Assembly: GCA_002070755.1 (NCBI GenBank)
Contig: MWDY01000063.1
Coordinates: forward strand, 1 to 10,583
Direction: 5' to 3'
Source of the DNA: Spirochaetes bacterium ADurb.Bin110
Lineage (GTDB): Bacteria > Spirochaetota > Spirochaetia > Treponematales > Rectinemataceae
DNA: 10,583 nucleotides
This document shows, in pieces, positions 1-6,700 of this stretch (within the stretch, counting starts at the first letter, position 1; each line of letters begins with the position of its first letter). The notes under the pieces are model-generated. The model saw nothing but the letters and a program-made list of their open reading frames with translations. It ran no database searches and had not been told where the DNA came from. The translations under genes and the position numbers were made by a program.

Positions 1-752
1 GCGGAGCGCGATATAATACGGACTATATACAATGCTGCGGACTCGGGACAATGACCGACTCGCTATCTGCCATTAAGACTCACATATATGAAAAGAAAGA
101 TATAAATTGGAATGAGCTTCTCAGCGCTCTATCCTCGGATTGGCAAGAAAATGAGAGTCTAAGGCTCCTTATGGCGAACAAAACGCCACGCTTCGGAAAC
201 GATGATGAAGCAGCCGACTCTATTGCTCGGCGTGTTTTTAATAGCTGGTTCGGGGCGATCGATGGAAGAGCTTCCCCTAGGGGCGGCACCTATCACATCG
301 ACCTATTATCCACGACCTGCCATGTATACTTTGGACTAAAGACCGGAGCAAGCCCTGACGGAAGACATGCGCATTCTCCAATATCCGATGGAGCATCTCC
401 AGCACAGGGAGCCGACCGAAATGGGCCAACCGCGGTGATCAAAAGCCTTGCAAAAATAGATTCGGCAAAAACTGGTGGTTGTCTTCTAAACCAGCGTTTT
501 CTTCCTCAGACGCTAGAAGGGGAAAAAGGTATCGATAATCTGGCAAATCTAATAAAGACTTTTTTTCGACTAGGTGGTCATCATATTCAATTCAATGTCG
601 TCGATACAACAACGCTGCGAGAGGCTCAAAAAAAGCCCGAAAACTACCGCAACCTCCTTGTGCGTGTAGCCGGATATTCGGATTATTTCGTCGACCTCGA
701 TCGAAACCACCAGGAAGAAATTATAAGTCGGACGGCGCAGCAGGCACTCTGA
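1..752 (+). CDS. Glycyl radical enzyme (PFL-like), C-terminal part, 5' truncated by window
   Basis: The frame is open from base 3 to the TGA at 750-752, so the ATG at 51 is internal; the residues before it (NTDYIQCCGLGT) continue straight into family sequence (TDSLSAIK). 249 residues are visible, roughly the last third of a family usually near 800 residues. Visible landmarks are GRHAHSPISDGASPAQGADRNGPTA, written in parts as GRHAHSP and QGADRNGPT, then GGHHIQFNVVD, and the glycyl radical loop RVAGYSDYF, whose radical glycine is encoded at 672-674. The ending EEIISRT is also typical. The active-site cysteine (GCxE) lies outside the window. Such enzymes hold an oxygen-sensitive backbone radical in the cytosol, installed by a radical-SAM activase; no activase gene follows downstream. 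The PFL2/HypD/dehydratase branch fits better than classical pyruvate formate-lyase, but the substrate (diol, hydroxyproline, choline or other) cannot be told from this end. Confidence 0.93.
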   Translation, partial: GARYNTDYIQCCGLGTMTDSLSAIKTHIYEKKDINWNELLSALSSDWQENESLRLLMANKTPRFGNDDEAADSIARRVFNSWFGAIDGRASPRGGTYHIDLLSTTCHVYFGLKTGASPDGRHAHSPISDGASPAQGADRNGPTAVIKSLAKIDSAKTGGCLLNQRFLPQTLEGEKGIDNLANLIKTFFRLGGHHIQFNVVDTTTLREAQKKPENYRNLLVRVAGYSDYFVDLDRNHQEEIISRTAQQAL

Positions 753-803
753 CCCTGCTTGGCTTTGCTCTGCCCCTATTCTTATTTCAGATAATTAGGG
801 GGC
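739..803 (+). terminator. Possible weak terminator hairpins after the glycyl radical gene
   Basis: Two short dyads follow or overlap the stop codon: AGCAGG (739-744) with CCTGCT (754-759), loop 9 nt, and GCCCC-TA (772-778) with TAGGGGGC (796-803), with one bulged G. Neither is followed by a clear run of T, so intrinsic termination is only a guess. Confidence 0.25.
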
Positions 804-837
804 CACAAATAAGTAGAACTTTCAACCCGGATTCCAG

Positions 838-851
838 TATGAAGTGACCTC
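838..851. repeat. IS subterminal inverted repeat, right end of the element
   Basis: TATGAAGTGACCTC here matches, inverted and without mismatch, the copy at 2357-2370. It lies downstream of the transposase gene, at the end that carries the presumed guide RNA. Confidence 0.85.
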
Positions 852-857
852 TGTCAA
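852..857 (-). promoter_or_regulatory. Outward-facing -35 box (TTGACA) at the IS right end
   Basis: A consensus TTGACA on the minus strand lies immediately inside the inverted repeat and points out of the element. In a circular intermediate, joining at AGTAT would put TATGAA of the left-end repeat 15 bp downstream as a -10-like box. That spacing is short of the ideal 17, so strength is uncertain. Junction promoters of this kind are known in circle-forming IS families; the assignment here is inference. Confidence 0.4.
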
Positions 858-939
858 GACTAAAATCTTCTTTTCTATTGAACCATCTTGTACACCTTTG
901 TGTTCTTAACACAGCAATATCCAATAACAAATTCAAGCA

Positions 940-1080
940 TGAAAGATGATGGAATCTATACCGATTATTGACACTCTGGTATACATGGATTGGCTACCAC
1001 AAGGTACAGTATACGTCAGGAGGTTGCTCGAATCTCGAACCGAGGATCATGAAACCATGCCTCTGGGAATCCTCTGGGAT
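940..1080 (-). ncRNA. Candidate bridge (seek) RNA in the IS110/IS1111 non-coding end
   Basis: The 852-1165 segment has no credible gene on either strand but folds into consecutive hairpins. One is 1042-1074: GAGGAT/ATCCTC closing an inner CATG/CATG stem, with a one-sided 9-nt internal loop. The next is CTCG (1027-1030)/CGAG (1041-1044) with the 10-nt loop AATCTCGAAC; its 3' arm overlaps the first hairpin, so the two may alternate. The third is 976-1019: CTG-GTATAC with GTATAC-GT-CAG, an asymmetric internal loop, and an inner TACC/GGTA stem. The loop sequence ATCTCGAAC (1032-1040) is identical to the genomic flank at 2373-2381 at the element boundary, as a target guide would be. Minus strand is inferred from the transposase direction and IS1111 precedent; RNA ends are not determinable. 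Confidence 0.5.
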
Positions 1081-1165
1081 CTCTCCAAACAACCAGTTCC
1101 AATCCCATCATCCTTCATCTTGAACATTTTCCTACTGCTATCCTTCTTTCATATGGCTCTGCATG

Positions 1166-2272
1166 TCAGCCAATATTGCCCGTCATCATGCCCCATACAA
1201 AACCGCTCAGCTCTCTGGCCACTGCAACTACCGTGGTCTTTGTCGGCTTGTTCCGTAAGTTCATTCTGGAGAACTTCCGTGTCAAACGGCTGTTCGCTTT
1301 GTTCACATAGCTCAGTATCGCATTATCCTGGTGTTCTTGAGGTTCCTTAAGAGCACGCGATTTCTGTACAAATGGATACCGAAAGTGCCAACTCGATTCT
1401 ACTAACAGTGAACGAACATGCTTGTTGCCTGTCTTGGTGATCCCTCCCTGAATACGACGTCCTCCGGATGAATGTTCTGAGGTTACAAGCCCAAGATATG
1501 CCATGAAGCTCTTTGCAGTGGGGAATCGCTTGAAATCCTCTATCTCAACCACGAGGGCTAAGGCAGTCTGTGTGCTTATTCCTTTGATGAAACACTTGAG
1601 CTTTTCCACCTCATCAGAGAATTCCTTCATGGCTGCAAATTCCTCTAACCTGGATAGCTGTCTCGCAAGTCGGTCTTCTTGGTCTTTGATCATCATCAAA
1701 TATTCATCACATGTCTCCCGATCAACAGTATCGAGAGGAACTGTCTTGATCCATTTAAGGTGTCTCTCTGTCCAATAGGTACCTTTATAGCAAGGGCAGT
1801 CTTTCCGATGAAGAAACATGAGGAGCTGTTTCTTTACCGCACCCAAACTACCTTTCATATCCGCTACCATGCGTTGATAATCACGAACTGCTTCAAATGT
1901 CTCGGAAGGAATGTGGCAGGGAGTAACCATACCGCTTCGTAGCGCTTTTGCTAAACTCTTGGCATCCCTTCGGTCGGTCTTGAGCCTGTCTCCTCGGGTA
2001 TGGGGAAGTAAGCTAGGTGCCGCCACTACGCAACTTATACCTAAGGCCTTGAGCTGCCGGTAAAGAACAAATCCTGTGGGTCCGGCTTCATAGATCGTAT
2101 AAATCTTGCAATCGGGATAGCTTTTTTTGAGTTTCTCAAAGAACTTCTGAACCATTTCTCCTGTATTGGGAATTGTAGATTCATACTCTGGCTCCTCCCT
2201 CTCATCAAGATATACAGCCATGCAGTTGTCCTCACTATGTACATCCATCCCTACGTATACTATAGTTTTCAT
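1166..2272 (-). CDS. IS110-family transposase (RNA-guided DEDD recombinase)
   Basis: This 368-residue protein is full length for the family. The N-terminal RuvC-like DEDD domain (about 1-160) shows VGMDVH with D10, YEAGPTGF with E62, and LKTDRRDAKSLAKAL with D100 and D103. The middle (about 185-225) is charged and helical. The C-terminal Transposase_20-type domain shows FIKGISTQTALALVVEIEDF, given here in part as GISTQTALALVVEIEDF (231-247), then YLGLVTSEHSSGGRR and TKTGNKHVRSLLVESSW (about 259-295). The conserved serine is probably one of those in SSGG, though I cannot place it for sure. Family members excise the element as a circle and insert it at sites chosen by an IS-encoded guide RNA. 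The start is supported by GGAGG at complement 2277-2281, 4 nt before ATG. No frameshift or missing catalytic acid is seen, so it may still be active. Confidence 0.95.
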   Translation of the reverse strand: MKTIVYVGMDVHSEDNCMAVYLDEREEPEYESTIPNTGEMVQKFFEKLKKSYPDCKIYTIYEAGPTGFVLYRQLKALGISCVVAAPSLLPHTRGDRLKTDRRDAKSLAKALRSGMVTPCHIPSETFEAVRDYQRMVADMKGSLGAVKKQLLMFLHRKDCPCYKGTYWTERHLKWIKTVPLDTVDRETCDEYLMMIKDQEDRLARQLSRLEEFAAMKEFSDEVEKLKCFIKGISTQTALALVVEIEDFKRFPTAKSFMAYLGLVTSEHSSGGRRIQGGITKTGNKHVRSLLVESSWHFRYPFVQKSRALKEPQEHQDNAILSYVNKANSRLTRKFSRMNLRNKPTKTTVVAVARELSGFVWGMMTGNIG

Positions 2273-2297
2273 ACGGCCTCCAATTTGTATGATGGCA

Positions 2298-2333
2298 ACC
2301 TGCTATTGCATTTACTGTTTCCAGTATGCAGGT
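2298..2333 (-). other. Hairpin in the transposase leader (IS left end)
   Basis: On the minus strand ACCTGC pairs with GCAGGT, enclosing a stem ACTG/CAGT capped by a GAAA tetraloop. A competing pairing TGCAT/ATGCA uses the same inner stem. The hairpin ends about 25 nt before the transposase start codon, so it would lie in the leader of a transcript that starts at a circle junction. It could affect translation or RNA stability; function is not established. Confidence 0.4.
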
Positions 2334-2356
2334 GAATCCACGATTTTGCAAACCTG

Positions 2357-2370
2357 GAGGTCACTTCATA
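2357..2370. repeat. IS subterminal inverted repeat, left end of the element
   Basis: GAGGTCACTTCATA is the perfect inverted partner of 838-851. It lies about 85 bp upstream of the transposase start codon, next to the 3' end of the neighbouring IS relic. Confidence 0.85.
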
Positions 2371-2383
2371 GTATCTCGAACAT

Positions 2384-3515
2384 TTATACCAATGAGGGAG
2401 GCTCAACTCCGAGCGCTTCATAGAGAAATCTCTGCTTATTGGTGATCTCTCCTACCCGAAGCCTATGCCCAGGATGGGCATAGCATTCGATGATATCGAG
2501 CTCATTGAGCACATCATGGAGGGTATAAGTCTTATAGAGCTTCGCATCATGCATTGCCTTATCGATATAGGAAAGGTAGATGAGCCCAAGGAATACCACA
2601 AAGAGCTTGCCTTCTAGATTCTCTTCTGATGATACTGAGGTTCTCCGCATAGACAGGCGCTCTTTTAAGTTATTGAATGCCTTCTCAGATATATCCCTTG
2701 AGCGATAGAGTGCGAGTGCTTCAAGCGGATCCTTAATATCATTCGAGATGAGTGCAAAGTAGCCATAGTTCTTCTCTACTGCCTCGATTGCCTCCTCTCT
2801 GGGTGTCATGACAAGCCCTCGGACAGGAGTTGCACTGATATCATAGTACTTCTGGTAGAGCGTCTCATGTTCTGGAATTCTCCTACCCGTCTTTACTTCT
2901 TCTTCTAAGCTATCAAGAAGGCGATTGAAGGCGAGCCTGTCATCGACTGCCTTTTGGTCATCGAAATACAGCTGCAGGTACATCCGCCTACTGCCTGTCT
3001 CAAGACTCTGAGAGCGTGGTTTTATTGCCTTATACTTCCACTCGATGGCTCGTTCGATGACATAATTGTCACATCGCTAATGTTGCCTGCAAGCTTTCGA
3101 TAGTACACAGGAAGTCGTGAAGACTCTCCATAGAGTAGCGAGGAAAACGGCGTAAGGGATTGTTATCCTCGAGAATGAGATAGTAGGCAAGAGAAAGCAG
3201 TTGCTCGTAGATATCAGGGAAACACTTTTCAAGGTCTTCGGTAATTCCAAGCTTTTCTCCTATTCTGTCAAAGAGGTATGTTGCTCCACAGAACTGCCTT
3301 ATACTCTGGGTGTTCTCTTGTGGCCCTGGCTTTTTCTCTTTCGATTCTTTTAGTGCACATTCTAATTCATAGGTTTTATTAGGGACAAAGACTCCATCGA
3401 CCATTTTTCCAATATAGTGACGAGCATGCTTTGCATTCTTCTTTTCTTTATCCCAGGTTGCAGAATCTTCATAGACATAGGGTACACCATGGATCATCTG
3501 AATTCTCTGTGGCAT
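2384..3515 (-). pseudogene. IS1634/IS4-like DDE transposase remnant, frameshifted with internal deletions
   Basis: Three pieces of one transposase lie in three frames. The N-terminal piece (3515 to about 3165) opens MPQRIQMIHGVPYVYEDSAT and reaches LILEDNNPL; its start has GAGGGGAG 6 nt upstream. A middle piece in another frame (about 3150-3070) reads LLYGESSRLPVYYRKL and AGNISDVTIM, which is classic IS4-superfamily sequence. The C-terminal piece (about 3076-2384) reads from CDNYVIERAIEWKYK to the stop. It keeps the Y-2-R-3-E-6-K signature as YRSRDISEKAFNNLK. The segments carrying the first two catalytic aspartates are gone, so the product cannot transpose. Total coding length is about 360-370 codons, against roughly 550-600 for the family. 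At least two deletions are needed to explain the pieces. Confidence 0.85.
2389..2400. repeat. Left terminal repeat of the IS1634-like relic
   Basis: CCAATGAGGGAG overlaps the last codons of the transposase remnant and resembles, inverted, the segment at 3522-3535 with one base inserted there. It starts about 15 bp from the IS110 boundary. Confidence 0.55.
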
Positions 3516-3521
3516 AACAAT

Positions 3522-3535
3522 CTCCCCTCATTGAT
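3522..3535. repeat. Right terminal repeat of the IS1634-like relic
   Basis: CTCCCCTCATTGAT is the inverted partner of 2389-2400. On the minus strand its GAGGGGAG also serves as the Shine-Dalgarno sequence of the remnant transposase frame. A TTGACA on the minus strand at 3561-3566 with AACAAT 17 bp downstream could be the old transposase promoter. Confidence 0.55.
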
Positions 3536-3605
3536 ATATTGTTTACCAATGATAAGAAGATGTCAAATATTATTTTCTTATGAGGCAATTAGTTAATGAT
3601 TTCCT

Positions 3606-3614
3606 TGGTATAAT
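3606..3614 (+). promoter_or_regulatory. Extended -10 promoter for the SNF2 helicase gene
   Basis: TGGTATAAT is a consensus TATAAT preceded by TG at the extended -10 position. No good -35 is seen at 16-18 bp upstream, which extended -10 promoters can do without. It would give a leader of about 100 nt before the ATG at 3722. Confidence 0.4.
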
Positions 3615-3678
3615 TTCGGGGGAATCGAGGGAGGAAGGCTACGAGAAAGCTGGCATTTTTCAGGTTGAGAAAACGAAA

Positions 3679-3718
3679 GCGTGGGCTAGCGGAATTCATC
3701 ACGTGATGCTACCCTCGC
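3679..3718 (+). promoter_or_regulatory. Leader hairpin and palindrome before the helicase start codon
   Basis: GCGTGGGCTAGC (3679-3690) pairs with GCTACCCTCGC (3708-3718), with one T-T mismatch and one bulged C; the loop holds most of a perfect 12-bp palindrome, CATCACGTGATG (3697-3708). The structure ends 3 nt before the start codon, where a ribosome-binding site should be, and no Shine-Dalgarno sequence is visible there. It could be a translational control hairpin, or the palindrome could be an operator. Function is inference. Confidence 0.35.
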
Positions 3719-3721
3719 CCT

Positions 3722-6700
3722 ATGCCGCGAAAATATGAATTCGGACTCACCCCTTGGGGAGCATATTTTATACAAGCCATGGAAGGCCTTGCCGATCAGG
3801 CGCGCCTCAACCGAGGACGAAGTTACGCGGCCAATGGGAATGTATTCAGACTATCCATCGAGAATGGGGTAGTCTCAGCGATGGTGGAAGGCAATTATAA
3901 ACCCTGGTATGACGTAAAAATCGCCTTCAAACCTCTAAACCAATCGGAAAGAACCGCACTTTTTCGACTCATCAACGATGATCCCATGCTGGTGGGACGA
4001 ATAGCGATCGGCGAGCTTCCCGCCGAATTGATCGATCGCCTACGAAACGCCAATGTGCGATTGCTGCCCGAGCGCTGGAACGATATGCGACGTTCCTGTA
4101 CCTGCCCAGACTATGGCGACCCCTGCAAACACATGGCGGCTGTCTATTATGTGCTGGCTCAGGAAATCGACCGGGATCCTTCTGCGCTTTTTCGTCTACG
4201 GGGAGTCGATATTTTTTCTGAATTCAAAGCTCAGAAAAAACTCATAGCAGCGGATGAAGTCGACCTGTTGCCCGATCCCTTGCCTATAGACTTGGTAAGA
4301 CCTTGGAAAACTTCCGAAAAAATGGAGGCGCTGGAATCTCCAGGAATTCGAACGTATGACAAGACAATCCTCGGGCTTCTCCCCCCACCGCCGCCACTCG
4401 CTCCCTATGACCTCAGCGCTGCGCTCGCCGGGTTTTATAAGGATATAGACCAGCATTGGGATCGAATACTCGAATTGATCCTTCCGGAAGACGAACTCGA
4501 GGAAAGAACCAGAACTTTTCCGCAAGCGCGCATAGAGATTCATCTTTTTAGAGGCGAGAAATCCAGCCAGTCGAAAAAACCATTTATTACCGTGATAAAA
4601 GCCTCAGGGAAAAAGGAAAAATTATCAGTTTTGGAGGCCGTGCGCCTCTGTCTTGCGATCGATACCAGTGAAGGGAGTCCAGGCTACCGATTTCTGCACG
4701 AATTTTCGCGTGTGATGCGCTCGATCGTTGCCGCAAAGGCATTCGTGCCCGATATCGCGATGTATGATGCCGCAAAAAAGGAAAAGCGCGCAGGTGGCAC
4801 TTTTATGCGTGCGGTCTGGAAACCTGCGCTTTTCAGCGCGGATATCCGCTCTCTCTTTGCCTTAATCGAACCGCTCGTACCAGTGCCGGTCTTTATCGAT
4901 GAACGCGCAGCCCATGGGAAACCCACATCGAACGCTTCAACGCTGAAAGTGGCGAAGGCCAGCGTGGCTCCGACGAAAAAAAGCAGAGTTCCTTCTCCCC
5001 ATTCAACCTTACTATTGTTAGCCTCGGACATACTCTCAGATATCGTTACCGAACTTCGCTATCTTCCTTCAGGAGTCAAGGATATATCCCACCCTGTCAC
5101 GGTGGCTCTGTTTCGAAACGAGGAGGCGAATGTCTCTAGCCCGCTTCATCGTTCCATTCCCAAGGCGATGCGTTCATGGCTTTCTGTCTTCGATCTCGCC
5201 AATTCAGGTTTTCAGTATGAGCTCGTCGTGAAAAATTGCACAGAGATCGACGCTTCGGACTGGGGCGACGAAGATGATTCGATTCCAGAGCGCATGCCGC
5301 GGTATGAGCTTTCGGCTACTGTACGCCAAAGCTCTACCACGACCAACAAAGTCAAAGCTACCCAGGAAGAGCGTATTCCCCTCCATGAAGCAGCACAACG
5401 CTTCGGCATATCCGCCCTCACCTTTCCAGCTCTCCTGTCAACATTCGTTCCAGAACTGGCCCAGTTGGGTTCGAAAGAGAGCGTCATACTGGACGAAATT
5501 TCATTATCGCGCTTTGTCATTGAATCCGCAGCGCTACTAGGGAATCTGGGCGTCACCGTCGCCCTGCCCAAAGAACTCTGTGATCTGATAAAGCCAAGAG
5601 CCGTCCTCACCGCGAAAAAGGGCAAAAAGTCCGGCAATTTGGTGAGTTTCCTCACGCTGGACAGCCTCCTCTCCTTCGAATGGAAAATATCCATAGGGGA
5701 TAGACTTATCAGCGCCGCGGAATTTGAGCGAATGGTAAAGGCGGGGACTGCTCTTGTGCGATTCCGTCAGGGCTTCCTACGTCTCGAGGCTTCCGAAGCG
5801 GCCTCAATGCTTGAGCGAATCAAGAAGGGACCCAAGCCCGACGCTTTCGATGTACTACAGGAATATTTAGCGGGAACCGCCGAATTCGACCAAGCGCTAC
5901 AAGAGAAGCTCGCCGCGATGCTCCCTCGGACGATCGATGGCGCTGCACAGTCGAAAGCGGGAACCTCGAGCATCATGCCTCACGGTGTCACGTCCGATGG
6001 CATCATGCCCAACGGCGACATTCCCCTCCCCGCGAGCCTCAACGCGTCGCTGCGTCCCTATCAAGCGCGAGGTTTCCAATGGATCACCACGACGATGGGA
6101 CACGGCTTCGGCTGTATCCTCGCGGATGACATGGGACTGGGAAAAACCGTGCAGGCGATTGCCTGCATCCTTCACCTCAAGGAAACGAAATCGCTCACAA
6201 ATGGCGCCTTGATATGTGCTCCGGCCACCCTTATAACCAACTGGGAGCGCGAACTCGAAAAATTCGCGCCATCTCTCAGCATTTCCACCTATTACGGAGC
6301 TGGACGAAGCCATAAATCAGCCGACATCCTCCTCACCTCCTACGAAACCTTTCTCCGCGACAAGGAGAAATTTAAGGACAAGGAATGGGATATCGCCATC
6401 TTGGACGAAGCGCATCTGATAAAAAATCCCGAAGCCAAACGCAGTAAGGCGGTGAAGGAAATCGTGGCATCCAACAGGCTCGCTCTCTCGGGCACTCCCG
6501 TGGAAAATCACCTCGGCGAGCTTTGGAGCATTTTCGATTTCGTCATACCCGGCTACTTGCATACGCTTGAGCATTTCCGGTCGAACTACCGCAAGCCTAT
6601 CGAAGTCGACAAATCCGAAGAGATTGCGGACCGACTGCGCCGCGTCACCGCGCCTTTCCTGCTTCGCCGTTTGAAAACCGATCGTTCCATCATCGCCGAT

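Larger units (their letters stand above)
836..2374 (-). mobile_element. IS110-family insertion sequence, IS1111-like group
   Basis: About 1.54 kb. It holds one transposase gene on the minus strand, a short left end (about 85-100 bp, upstream of the transposase) and a longer non-coding right end (about 315 bp, downstream). The 14-bp sequence TATGAAGTGACCTC at 838-851 is repeated perfectly inverted at 2357-2370. The 5-bp AGTAT occurs directly repeated at both junctions (836-840 and 2370-2374), so a pre-insertion site of ...GGATTCC-AGTAT-CTCGAAC... is inferred. Subterminal inverted repeats plus a long 3' non-coding end are the hallmarks of the IS1111 group, as opposed to IS110 proper, which lacks such repeats and has its RNA upstream. 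The exact crossover within AGTAT cannot be placed from one copy. The element seems intact. Confidence 0.85.
2378..3545 (-). mobile_element. Decayed IS1634/IS4-like insertion sequence (internally deleted)
   Basis: The element is bounded by imperfect terminal repeats: CCAATGAGGGAG at 2389-2400 and, inverted, CTCCCCTCATTGAT at 3522-3535, with weaker similarity extending outward (AACATTTATA against AACAATATAT). The span of about 1.17 kb is well short of the 1.8-2 kb usual for IS1634-type elements. It contains only the transposase remnant described separately. The IS110 element touches its left end. Outer borders are approximate because no target duplication can be recognised. Confidence 0.7.

Noticed and set aside
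1061..1080. Tandem near-repeat CTCTGGGAATC / CTCTGGGATC as a possible CRISPR or iteron
   Set aside because: Only two short adjacent copies inside the IS non-coding end and no spacer-like structure.
946..1350. 134-codon plus-strand frame overlapping the IS right end and the transposase 3' end
   Set aside because: It runs antisense to the last 60 codons of the transposase and through the structured non-coding end, has no ribosome-binding site and no recognisable protein character.
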